Positions 1 to 6,626 of a stretch of DNA of 15,876 bases are shown in pieces. A model generated the notes under the pieces. That model saw only the letters and a program-made list of their open reading frames with translations. It was not told where the DNA came from and ran no database searches. Positions within the stretch are counted from its first letter, which is position 1, and every line of letters starts with the position of its first letter. The stretch comes from Clostridium sp. 28_12 (lineage in GTDB: Bacteria; Bacillota; Clostridia; TANB77; CAG-508): positions 7,722 to 23,597 of the forward strand of contig MNRR01000049.1 in the NCBI GenBank assembly GCA_001916055.1. The letters run 5' to 3'. A program made the position numbers and the translations under genes.

Positions 1-2843
1 TCTGTTGTTACAGCATCAACTCCACATCCAAATGAATTTATTTGTACTAATTCTAAGTTGTCATGTCTACCAACAAAATCAGCTGCTGCATATAATCTTG
101 AGTGGAACATCCATTGGTCAACAACACGAAGTGGTCTTTCTGGCAATGTTTTATCTGCAACACTGTCTTCTGTTAATACACACATTCCTAAACTTGTAAT
201 TAATGTATCAATTCCATGATTTATCTCAGGGTCTATGTGATATGGTCTACCTGATAAAACAATTCCTCTTAAATTATTTTTCTCAATATATTCAACTGTT
301 TCTTTTCCTTTATTATGAATATCTTCTCTACATTTTTGATATTCTGCCTGTGCTTTTTCTATTGCAGTTTTTAATTCTTTTTTAGTGAAATTATATTCTG
401 CAAATTCTGGTAATTCTATCATTCGTTTCAATAATGCTTTAGATTCAAATGGCAAAAATGGATTCATGAATTTTACATCATCAGCTTTTAATTCTTCTAC
501 ATTATTTTTTAATACTTCTGAATATGAAATTACTATTGGACAATTATATCTGTTATTTGCATCTTGATATTCTTTTCTCGAATATGGCATACAAGGATAA
601 AATATTGTTTTTATTCCTTTTTGTATTAAGCTTATAACATGTCCATGCGATAATTTTGCTGGATAACATACTGATTCTGATGGCATTGATTCAATCCCTT
701 TTTCATATATCTTTCTTGTACTTTTTTCTGAGATTATTACTCTAAATCCTAGATTTGTGAATAATGTAAACCAGAATGGATAATCTTCATACATATTCAA
801 AACTCTTGGTATTCCAATTGTTCCTCTAGGTGCATTTTTTTCTTCTAATGGTGTGTAATCAAAAATTCTTTCATATTTGTATTTTACAAGATTTGGCAAA
901 TCTTTATGCTCATTTACTATTCCCTCGCCTTTTTCGCATCTATTTCCAGATACATGTCTTTTTCCATTGCTAAATCTATTTATTGTTAATTGACAATGAT
1001 TTTCACATCCATTACATCTTGCATGTGTTACTTTTATGTCTAATTTATCAATTTCTTCTATTGTTGCAAGTGTTGAATGATATTCCATATCCATGTTTGC
1101 TTCATATTGCTCACATGCAAGTAATGCCATACCATATGCTCCCATAAGTCCTGCAATGTCTGGTCTTATAACATTTCTTCCAACTATCAATTCAAAAGCT
1201 CTTAATACTGCTTCATTATAAAATGTTCCACCTTGCACAACTATATGGCTTCCTAATTTTTTTACATCTCTTATTTTCATTACTTTTTGAATTGCATTTT
1301 TTATTACTGAATATGATAATCCTGCTGATATGTCTCCTACTGAATATCCTTCTTTTTGTGCTTGTTTTATTTTTGAATTCATAAATACTGTACATCTTGA
1401 ACCTAAATCTACTGGATTTTTAGCTTCCAATGCTTCTTTTACAAATTCTTCTATACTTAAATTTAGGCTTTTGGCAAATGTTTCGATAAATGAACCACAA
1501 CCTGATGAACATGCTTCGTTTAGCATGATATTATCAATTGCCTTATTTTTTAATTTGATATATTTCATGTCTTGTCCACCAATATCAACAATACTTGTTA
1601 CTTTTGGTTCAAATTTTTTTGCAGCAGTATAATGTGCTATTGTTTCTATTTCATTTAAGTCTACATTTAATGCTGTTTGTATTAATTTTTCTCCATATCC
1701 TGTAACTCCACTATAACGAATTACTGCATCTTTTGGCATAACAGAATATAGCTTTTTTAACATCTCGATAATACTTTCTAGTGGTTTTCCACCATTTCCT
1801 TGATATGCAGAATATAATAAAGCTCCATCTCTATCTGTTACAACTAATTTTGATGTTGTTGAACCAGCATCTATTCCTACAAAGCAGTCTCCCTTATGTT
1901 CTGATAAAGGCTTTTTTTCTACTTTGTCTTTATCATGTCTTGCTTTAAATTCTTCATATTCTGCATTTGTTGTAAATAGTGGTTTTAATGGCTGTGATGT
2001 TGTATCATGTGATTGTCTTAATACTTGTATTTTACTTTTTAATTTTTCCACACTAATTGGGTTCATGTCTTTGGCATCTAGACATGCTCCTTTTGCAACT
2101 AATAAGTGTGCTTCTTCTGGTACTATGGTTTGTTCTGGTGTTAAGTGTAGTGTTTCTACAAATCTTTTTCTTAATTCTGGTAAATATGTAAGCGGACCAC
2201 CTAAAAATGCTACATTTCCTCTTATTGGTCTTCCACATGCTAAACCTGATATTGTTTGGTTTACAACTGCTTGCAAAATAGATACAGCTATATCTTCTTT
2301 TGCTGCACCTTCATTTAATAATGGTTGCACATCTGTTTTAGCAAAAACTCCACATCTTGATGCTATTGGATATATTGTTTGATATCCTTTTGCTAATTCA
2401 TTTAGCCCTGCTGTATCTGTGTTTAATAATGATGCCATCTGGTCTAAAAATGCACCTGTTCCACCTGCACATGTTCCATTCATACGTTGTTCTATTGATT
2501 TTCCAAAATATATTATTTTAGCATCTTCTCCACCAAGTTCTATAACTACATCAGTTTGTGGTATGTATTTTTCTACTGCTCTTTTACATGCTACTACTTC
2601 TTGAATAAATGGTATATCTAAAAATCTTGCTGTGCTCATTGCTCCTGAACCTGTTAATGCTATTGTAAATTCTTTGTCTTTATATTTTTCTACTAATTGT
2701 TCTAGTACTTTACATACAGTATTTTTTGTATCTGAATAATGTCTTTCATATGATGTATATATTTCTTTTAGATTTTCGTCCATTACTGCTATTTTTACTG
2801 TTGTTGAACCTACGTCCATTCCTATATGTACTATTTTACTCAT
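1..2843 (-). CDS. 2-hydroxyacyl-CoA dehydratase activase-like protein with two ATPase domains (3' end off window)
   Basis: This is a partial gene: 947 codons are visible and the frame is still open at the left edge. The family usually reaches about 1,400 residues. Two BcrAD/BadFG-type ASKHA ATPase domains lie in tandem. The first has MDVGSTTVK near residues 9-17, an IELGGEDAK phosphate-binding motif near 101-109 and CAGGTGAF near 125-132. The second has GIDAGSTTSK near 323-332 and CSSGCGSF at 445-452. In true activases (HgdC, BadF/G) the cysteine at this place helps bind a [4Fe-4S] cluster at the dimer interface. A cysteine-rich stretch (CNGCENHC, then GNRCEKG) follows near 608-640, and a DUF2229-type region starts near 670. 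Known relatives couple ATP hydrolysis to low-potential electron transfer into radical dehydratases. The substrate here is unknown and no partner dehydratase is visible. The start is set by an AGGAGG site 9 bases upstream. Confidence 0.9.
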   Translation of the reverse strand, partial: MSKIVHIGMDVGSTTVKIAVMDENLKEIYTSYERHYSDTKNTVCKVLEQLVEKYKDKEFTIALTGSGAMSTARFLDIPFIQEVVACKRAVEKYIPQTDVVIELGGEDAKIIYFGKSIEQRMNGTCAGGTGAFLDQMASLLNTDTAGLNELAKGYQTIYPIASRCGVFAKTDVQPLLNEGAAKEDIAVSILQAVVNQTISGLACGRPIRGNVAFLGGPLTYLPELRKRFVETLHLTPEQTIVPEEAHLLVAKGACLDAKDMNPISVEKLKSKIQVLRQSHDTTSQPLKPLFTTNAEYEEFKARHDKDKVEKKPLSEHKGDCFVGIDAGSTTSKLVVTDRDGALLYSAYQGNGGKPLESIIEMLKKLYSVMPKDAVIRYSGVTGYGEKLIQTALNVDLNEIETIAHYTAAKKFEPKVTSIVDIGGQDMKYIKLKNKAIDNIMLNEACSSGCGSFIETFAKSLNLSIEEFVKEALEAKNPVDLGSRCTVFMNSKIKQAQKEGYSVGDISAGLSYSVIKNAIQKVMKIRDVKKLGSHIVVQGGTFYNEAVLRAFELIVGRNVIRPDIAGLMGAYGMALLACEQYEANMDMEYHSTLATIEEIDKLDIKVTHARCNGCENHCQLTINRFSNGKRHVSGNRCEKGEGIVNEHKDLPNLVKYKYERIFDYTPLEEKNAPRGTIGIPRVLNMYEDYPFWFTLFTNLGFRVIISEKSTRKIYEKGIESMPSESVCYPAKLSHGHVISLIQKGIKTIFYPCMPYSRKEYQDANNRYNCPIVISYSEVLKNNVEELKADDVKFMNPFLPFESKALLKRMIELPEFAEYNFTKKELKTAIEKAQAEYQKCREDIHNKGKETVEYIEKNNLRGIVLSGRPYHIDPEINHGIDTLITSLGMCVLTEDSVADKTLPERPLRVVDQWMFHSRLYAAADFVGRHDNLELVQINSFGCGVDAVTT

Positions 2844-2850
2844 ATTTTTG

Positions 2851-2886
2851 TCCCTCCTAAGGGATGTATGTTCTTACATAATCCTT
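2851..2886 (-). promoter_or_regulatory. Structured leader: alternative hairpins overlapping the Shine-Dalgarno site
   Basis: Two hairpins can form in the leader of the activase gene, and they exclude each other. The proximal one pairs TCCCT (2864-2860) with AGGGA (2855-2851) around a 4-base loop, burying half of the AGGAGG site at 2858-2853. The distal one pairs AAGGAT-TATGT (2886-2876) with ACATA-C-ATCCCTT (2871-2859) around an AAGA loop, with two single-base bulges. It uses the same CCCT bases and would free the ribosome binding site. This is read directly from the sequence; a regulatory role is inference, and I recognise no known riboswitch class. Confidence 0.4.
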
Positions 2887-2910
2887 AAACATTTTTCAAT
2901 TCTTTTGGCT

Positions 2911-2939
2911 AATATATCACAATTGTCGACTTTTTTCAA
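2911..2939 (-). promoter_or_regulatory. Promoter for the activase-like gene
   Basis: On the minus strand a TTGAAA -35 box (2939-2934), a 17-base spacer and a TATATT -10 box (2916-2911) are present. TGA directly precedes the -10 box, which makes it an extended -10. Transcription would start near 2904 and give a leader of about 60 bases containing the alternative hairpins. Confidence 0.6.
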
Positions 2940-2992
2940 GTTATTAAAACTCGATTTTATTATACAAAATGTTTGTGAACGAATTGTGAATT

Positions 2993-3035
2993 TAATAAAA
3001 ACCCCAGCTTTATTCTAATGAACTAACTGAGGTTT
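2993..3035 (-). terminator. Rho-independent terminator after the efp / small Cys-protein unit
   Basis: On the minus strand AAACCTCAG (3035-3027) pairs with CTGGGGTTT (3007-2999): nine pairs including one G-U, with a 19-base loop, followed by TTTTTATT. It lies just below the stop codon of the 55-residue gene and before the activase promoter, so it separates the two units. Confidence 0.6.
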
Positions 3036-3043
3036 GGTTTGTA

Positions 3044-3211
3044 TTATTCTTCACATCCACTGCAACATGAGCAATGTCCTGCGCATGCGCTATCTTCTGG
3101 TTCTTCTACGAATTCATATATATCTTCTTGAATTTCTGAAACATTTTTTTCTAATTCTGCAACTCTTTTTTCTAGTTGATTAATTTTTTCTAATAATTCT
3201 TTTTCTGACAT
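3044..3211 (-). CDS. Small coiled-coil protein with C-terminal Cys/His cluster
   Basis: This is a 55-codon gene with an AAAGGA site about 8 bases before its ATG. Residues 2-40 are rich in Glu, Lys and Leu with heptad-like spacing (ELLEKINQLEKRVAELEKNV), which predicts a short coiled coil. An acidic stretch (EFVEEPEDS) follows. The last 13 residues hold a cluster of the form C-x3-H-C-x-C-C-x2-C, able in principle to bind a metal. The gene starts 28 bases after the efp stop with no terminator between them, so the two are probably co-transcribed. I do not recognise the family. The coding call rests on the clean start and ribosome binding site, the regular composition, and a stop placed just before a terminator. 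A metal-binding or assembly role is only a guess from the cysteines. Confidence 0.75.
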   Translation of the reverse strand: MSEKELLEKINQLEKRVAELEKNVSEIQEDIYEFVEEPEDSACAGHCSCCSGCEE

Positions 3212-3239
3212 TATTTATTCCTTTCTATCGAAATATAGT

Positions 3240-3806
3240 CTATACTCTTTCCATATATTCACATGTACGTGTATCAATTCTTAATACATCACCAATGTTT
3301 ACAAACATAGGAACTTGTAATTCTAATCCTGTTTCTAATGTTGCTGGTTTTCCAGATGTAGTTGTTGTATTTCCTGCAAATCCTGGTTCTGTATATGTTA
3401 CTTCTAATTCAACAAATATTGGTGGTTCAACTGCAAATACTTTTCCTTTAAATGATAATATTGTTACTTCCATATTTTCTTTTAAATATTTTAAGCAATC
3501 TCCTAAATCATCTTTTGATAGTGGCATTTGGTCATATGTTTGATTGTCCATAAAATAATATAAATCACCATCATTATATAAATATTGCATTGTTTTCTTT
3601 TCAATCTCTGCTCCCGGATATTTATCTGAAGGGTTGAATGTTCTTTCTATAACTGCCCCTGTTATTACATTTTTTAATTTTGTTCTTACAAATGCAGAAC
3701 CTTTTCCTGGTTTTACATGTTGAAATTCTACAACTCTGAATACTCCACCATCCATCTCAAATGTTGTTCCATTTCTAAAATCTCCTGCTGAATATACTCC
3801 TGCCAT
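3240..3806 (-). CDS. efp: Elongation factor P
   Basis: Translation factor EF-P, 188 residues, the usual family length. It binds ribosomes stalled at consecutive prolines, between the P and E sites, and helps form the peptide bond. The N-terminal KOW-like domain carries the conserved loop HVKPGKGSAF at 30-39. Lys35 in that loop corresponds to the residue modified in other bacteria (E. coli Lys34, B. subtilis Lys32). Two OB-type domains follow, and the protein ends in the family signature IDTRTCEYMERV. The ATG at 3806 is chosen over an in-frame TTG six codons upstream, because the AAAGGAG site lies between the two at the right distance from the ATG. An M24 peptidase gene lies upstream beyond one small gene; the same pairing (yqhT-efp) is known in Bacillus. 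No EF-P modification enzyme is visible here. Confidence 0.97.
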   Translation of the reverse strand: MAGVYSAGDFRNGTTFEMDGGVFRVVEFQHVKPGKGSAFVRTKLKNVITGAVIERTFNPSDKYPGAEIEKKTMQYLYNDGDLYYFMDNQTYDQMPLSKDDLGDCLKYLKENMEVTILSFKGKVFAVEPPIFVELEVTYTEPGFAGNTTTTSGKPATLETGLELQVPMFVNIGDVLRIDTRTCEYMERV

Positions 3807-3854
3807 GTTAATTTCTCCTTTCAATTTTCTTTACATAAATTTTCAACTTATTCC

Positions 3855-3883
3855 ATTTTACACTATATTTACCTAAAAATCAA
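3855..3883 (-). promoter_or_regulatory. Promoter for efp
   Basis: TTGATT (3883-3878), a 17-base spacer and TAAAAT (3860-3855) on the minus strand. The -35 box overlaps the stop codon of the preceding 72-residue gene. Transcription would start near 3848, about 40 bases before the efp ATG. This gives efp its own start even if read-through from the upstream operon also occurs. Confidence 0.55.
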
Positions 3884-4098
3884 GCCCTATGAAACATTCT
3901 TTTAATAAAATTCTTTATTTTGTCTGTTTTCTTCTCTTTTCTAACTATCATCCATGTGTCTTCTTGTTTCTGTTCTGTATAATCTTCTGAAAATGCTTGC
4001 TCTGATATTTTTTTAACTTCTTCTGGAATAATATATACTCCATCTATCATATCAGATTCTTCAACCTTCATTAATACACCATCTTTAATTACAGCCAT
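3880..4098 (-). CDS. Hypothetical 72-residue protein
   Basis: Not recognised. The ATG is preceded by an AGAGGTG site about 10 bases away, and the gene sits 27 bases after the M24 peptidase stop, so it is probably the last gene of that operon. No membrane segment or signal peptide is visible. A central stretch (VYIIPEEVKKISEQAF, 22-37) resembles the pattern of BspA-type leucine-rich repeats (IP..V..I...AF), but a single copy is too little for an assignment. The last 20 residues are strongly basic and could form an amphipathic helix (KIKNFIKRMFHRA). The function is unknown. The position between peptidase and efp might be conserved in relatives. Confidence 0.65.
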   Translation of the reverse strand: MAVIKDGVLMKVEESDMIDGVYIIPEEVKKISEQAFSEDYTEQKQEDTWMIVRKEKKTDKIKNFIKRMFHRA

Positions 4099-4125
4099 AT
4101 ATTTTACACCTCTTCTTTTGTAATT

Positions 4126-5187
4126 CTATCTTACTATAATATACTTTTTATTTGATTTTGTAAGTGGTTCACATGTTCCTTTGTTTATAAGTACTGTATC
4201 TTCTATTCTAATACCGAATTGTCCAGGAATGTATATTCCTGGTTCATCTGTTACTATCATATTTTCTTTTAATGTATTTTCTGAATTGATACTTAAAACA
4301 GGTCCTTCATGTATATCTAAACCAACTCCATGTCCTAATGCATGTATCAAATCATAGTTATGCAATCTAAAATCATTGTCTACCATTTTTGATATTTGTT
4401 TTGTGCTTGCACCATCATGCATATCATCTAATACTTGTTCTTGATTTTTTAATACTAAGTCATATACATCTTTCATGTTTTTTGGCACTTCCCCTACAAA
4501 AATAGTTCTTGTCATGTCTGAACAATATCCATTAATTTTACATCCCATGTCTATTGTTATGATATCTACTTTTTGAATTTTTCTGTCTGTTGGAACAGCA
4601 TGTGGCTTTGAAGAGTTTTCTCCAGATGCTACTATTGTTTCAAATGAAATTCCTTCTGAATGTTTGTAATAGTAATAGTCTATTTCTCTTGATATCTGTT
4701 TTTCAGACATTCCTGGTCTAATGTAATTTACAATGTATTCAAAACATTCATCTGTTATTTTACATGCTTTTCTTATATCCTCTATTTCGTCTTCATCTTT
4801 TATCATCCTTTGTTTTTCAATCATATTTTCAGTTTCAACAAGATTGTTCACTTTGTATTTATGCATATATTCCTTGAATTTAGCATATGTTACATAGTTT
4901 TCTTCAAAACCTACATTTTCGCAAAACATAAAGAAATTTTCATAATCTTCTTTTGATAGTCCTCTTGCATCATATACAACTATTTCGTCAAATAATGTTA
5001 ATGTATTATGAACATCTTCGATATATCTTCCATCTGTTATAAAAATGTTTTCTTTCCTTGTAACCAATAATAGTCCTTCTGCTTGTATATTGGTTAGATA
5101 TCTTATATTTACTGGATTTGTTACTATCATCCCTTGTAAATTTGAAGTTAATAGTTGATTTCTTAACCATTGCATTTTTGAATTCAT
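4126..5187 (-). CDS. M24 family Xaa-Pro peptidase (aminopeptidase P type)
   Basis: A 353-residue cytoplasmic metallopeptidase of the pita-bread fold, expected to cleave peptide bonds next to proline. The N-terminal creatinase-like domain spans about 1-125 and the catalytic domain about 130-353. All five metal ligands of the family are present: Asp213 (TIDMG), Asp224 (SDMTR), His286 (GHGVG), Glu315 (DEPG) and Glu329 (RIED). His196 (PHAVP) and His293 (IHEGP) are also in place. The length matches Bacillus YqhT-like enzymes. The sequence cannot separate aminopeptidase P from prolidase activity. The start has a GGAAGG site about 10 bases upstream, and the gene follows the prepilin peptidase stop by 16 bases. 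Proximity to efp fits the known Firmicutes arrangement, where both products deal with proline-containing peptides. Confidence 0.93.
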   Translation of the reverse strand: MNSKMQWLRNQLLTSNLQGMIVTNPVNIRYLTNIQAEGLLLVTRKENIFITDGRYIEDVHNTLTLFDEIVVYDARGLSKEDYENFFMFCENVGFEENYVTYAKFKEYMHKYKVNNLVETENMIEKQRMIKDEDEIEDIRKACKITDECFEYIVNYIRPGMSEKQISREIDYYYYKHSEGISFETIVASGENSSKPHAVPTDRKIQKVDIITIDMGCKINGYCSDMTRTIFVGEVPKNMKDVYDLVLKNQEQVLDDMHDGASTKQISKMVDNDFRLHNYDLIHALGHGVGLDIHEGPVLSINSENTLKENMIVTDEPGIYIPGQFGIRIEDTVLINKGTCEPLTKSNKKYIIVR

Positions 5188-5203
5188 TTTTCTTCAATCC
5201 TTC

Positions 5204-5950
5204 CTAAAAAACTCCTAATGTTACTACTTTTTGAAGTGTGCTTATTATTAAATCTGTTGGTATAAACATACACATAAATGTTGCTATTACAATAAATGGT
5301 CCAAATGGAATGTATTCATTAGCTTTTTTTATTCTAAATATTACTAATACAATTCCAACAATTGCTCCTACTAAAAATGCTATCAATGAAATTATTAATG
5401 TGTTAGTAAATCCAAAATATACTCCTAATGCTGCCATAAATTTTACATCTCCAACTCCCATTGCTTCTTTTCCATATATTAATCTACTTATTAGTGCAAT
5501 AATCAAGAATATTCCTCCACCTAAAATCATACCAAATAATAGGTCTATTGTAATTGCTACATTTGAAAATCCATATAAAAATGCTATTACTATTCCTACT
5601 TCAAACATTGTTAAATTTAGTCTATTTGGAATGATTTTTGATTTATAATCTATTATAAATGCTGATAATAGCATCGGAACTAATAATAAATATTCTATCA
5701 ATTCTAAGTTTCCAATCAGGCTTTTTTGTATTCCTATAAAATATATTAGTCCTACATATATTGCTGACGTCAAAAGCATTAATATGTAATTTGGTTTAAA
5801 TTGTATTTTTAAAGTTCTAAATATGTCTCTTGAAATTATTTTCTTGTTTTCTGGCAATCTTTTACTTATCCATTCTATTAATTGCCCCACAAATAGTCCT
5901 AATATTGCAGCTCCTATAAAGAATCCTATATGTGTATCATTTATATACAT
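5204..5950 (-). CDS. Prepilin peptidase (A24 aspartyl family)
   Basis: A 248-residue polytopic membrane protein with about seven or eight hydrophobic segments. It carries both family aspartates: Asp101 in IIDYKSKIIPNRLN and Asp168 in GVGDVKF. The EYIPFGPF motif at 212-219 is also typical. These enzymes cut the leader peptide of type IV prepilins and pseudopilins at the membrane. The N-terminal region (RLPENKKIISRD, about 31-42) resembles the start of the usual methyltransferase domain, but that domain is shortened and has no Cys-x2-Cys pairs. N-methylation of the mature pilin may therefore be absent or done differently. The start lies one base after the yqeG stop, with an AAGGAAG site inside the end of yqeG, so the two are translationally close. 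No pilin or pilus assembly genes are in view, so the substrate lies elsewhere. Confidence 0.9.
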   Translation of the reverse strand: MYINDTHIGFFIGAAILGLFVGQLIEWISKRLPENKKIISRDIFRTLKIQFKPNYILMLLTSAIYVGLIYFIGIQKSLIGNLELIEYLLLVPMLLSAFIIDYKSKIIPNRLNLTMFEVGIVIAFLYGFSNVAITIDLLFGMILGGGIFLIIALISRLIYGKEAMGVGDVKFMAALGVYFGFTNTLIISLIAFLVGAIVGIVLVIFRIKKANEYIPFGPFIVIATFMCMFIPTDLIISTLQKVVTLGVF

Positions 5951-5951
5951 T

Positions 5952-6458
5952 TTATTTACTTCCTTTTTCTAAATTTTCATGATATTTTTTCTTTATTACA
6001 TTTTCTATTGGTCTTTTTATCATTGTTATCCAAATGTCTTTTTCTGCAATTGGTTCTACTAATATGGTAAACATCTTGCATCTGTTTCCTCCTACTATAT
6101 CAGTAAATATTTGATCTCCAACTACAGCTATATTTTCTGGCTTTTCTTGCAATTTTTCTTGTATTTTTTTAAATCCTGTTTTTAATGGTTTTTTAGCAAA
6201 ATACATATATTCTATTTTTAGTTTTTCTGCTACCGTTTTTACCTTTTCTTTTTTATTTGTATTTGATAATATGTATAACTTTATATTATTTGCTTTTAGA
6301 TTTTTTGCCCATTCTATAATTTCTAGCTGTAAGTTTTTATCATAATCTATAAGTGTATTATCTACATCTAATATTAGTGCATTTATTTGATTTTTATGCA
6401 AGAATTCTATTGTTATTTCTAGTACACTTTTTAAATGCACATTTGGATATAATATCAT
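5952..6458 (-). CDS. yqeG: YqeG family HAD-IIIA phosphatase
   Basis: A 168-residue cytoplasmic HAD phosphatase. Motif I is LDVDNTL, with Asp31 as the expected nucleophile and Asp33 as the acid/base. Motif II is SNT at 65-67, motif III is the lysine in AKKPLK near 89-90, and motif IV is GDQIFTD at 114-120. The short start MILYPNVHLKS and the tail KRPIENVIKK fit the YqeG family (TIGR01668), whose yeast relative Gep4 dephosphorylates phosphatidylglycerophosphate. The substrate here is inferred, not shown. The start is the ATG at 6458, because a perfect AGGAGG sits 6 bases upstream of it; an in-frame start 16 codons earlier has no such site. It is the first gene after a strong promoter and leads an operon with the prepilin peptidase and the M24 peptidase. 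Confidence 0.92.
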   Translation of the reverse strand: MILYPNVHLKSVLEITIEFLHKNQINALILDVDNTLIDYDKNLQLEIIEWAKNLKANNIKLYILSNTNKKEKVKTVAEKLKIEYMYFAKKPLKTGFKKIQEKLQEKPENIAVVGDQIFTDIVGGNRCKMFTILVEPIAEKDIWITMIKRPIENVIKKKYHENLEKGSK

Positions 6459-6496
6459 TTTTGTCCTCCTATTTTTATCGAAAAAACTCTGCTTAT

Positions 6497-6525
6497 ATAT
6501 TAACAATCTCTTGCAAATTTGTCAA
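6497..6525 (-). promoter_or_regulatory. Strong promoter for the yqeG operon
   Basis: A perfect TTGACA -35 box (6525-6520), a 17-base spacer and TAATAT (6502-6497) lie on the minus strand. Transcription would start near 6490, about 30 bases before the yqeG ATG. The -35 box is the best consensus match in the window. Confidence 0.72.
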
Positions 6526-6536
6526 CATCACATCAT

Positions 6537-6571
6537 AAAAATAAATATTTTCACTCCAATCAAACGAGTGA
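6537..6571 (-). terminator. Weak terminator after the lytic transglycosylase
   Basis: TCACTC (6571-6566) pairs with GAGTGA (6556-6551) around a 9-base loop, followed on the minus strand by an AT-rich run ending in TTTATTTTT. It lies between the transglycosylase stop and the yqeG promoter, the expected place for a terminator. The stem is short, so termination may be incomplete. Confidence 0.45.
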
Positions 6572-6583
6572 CATTTAAAATAA

Positions 6584-6622
6584 CTGGAGCTGGGTGCAGA
6601 ATGGCAAGGTGTGGTGAGATTG
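6584..6622. other. GC-rich intergenic patch of unknown nature
   Basis: About 40 bases here run at well over 50% G+C in a window that is otherwise very AT-rich. The plus-strand form is G-rich (GGAGCTGGGTGCAGAATGG). It lies between the transglycosylase stop and its terminator, so it would be in that mRNA's 3' untranslated region. On the plus strand a 16-codon frame (6601-6651) begins inside it, but nothing else supports that frame. I see no convincing long stem. Confidence 0.35.
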
Positions 6623-6626
6623 TTTG

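Noticed and set aside
1924..2382. 152-codon plus-strand open frame opposite the activase-like gene
   Set aside because: It is the antisense shadow of a well-conserved ATPase domain, lacks a ribosome binding site and resembles no protein I know.
2959..2990. TATAAT at 2964-2959 on the minus strand as the activase promoter
   Set aside because: No acceptable -35 box lies at 16-18 bases; the pair at 2911-2939 has correct spacing and an extended -10. A minor upstream start remains possible.
5238..5648. 136-codon plus-strand open frame opposite the prepilin peptidase gene
   Set aside because: Ile/Asn/Pro-rich antisense translation of hydrophobic minus-strand codons; the minus-strand gene has both catalytic aspartates.
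6459..6506. Longer yqeG start 16 codons upstream
   Set aside because: The perfect AGGAGG site lies within this stretch and points to the ATG at 6458, and the family begins with the short MILYPN-like sequence.
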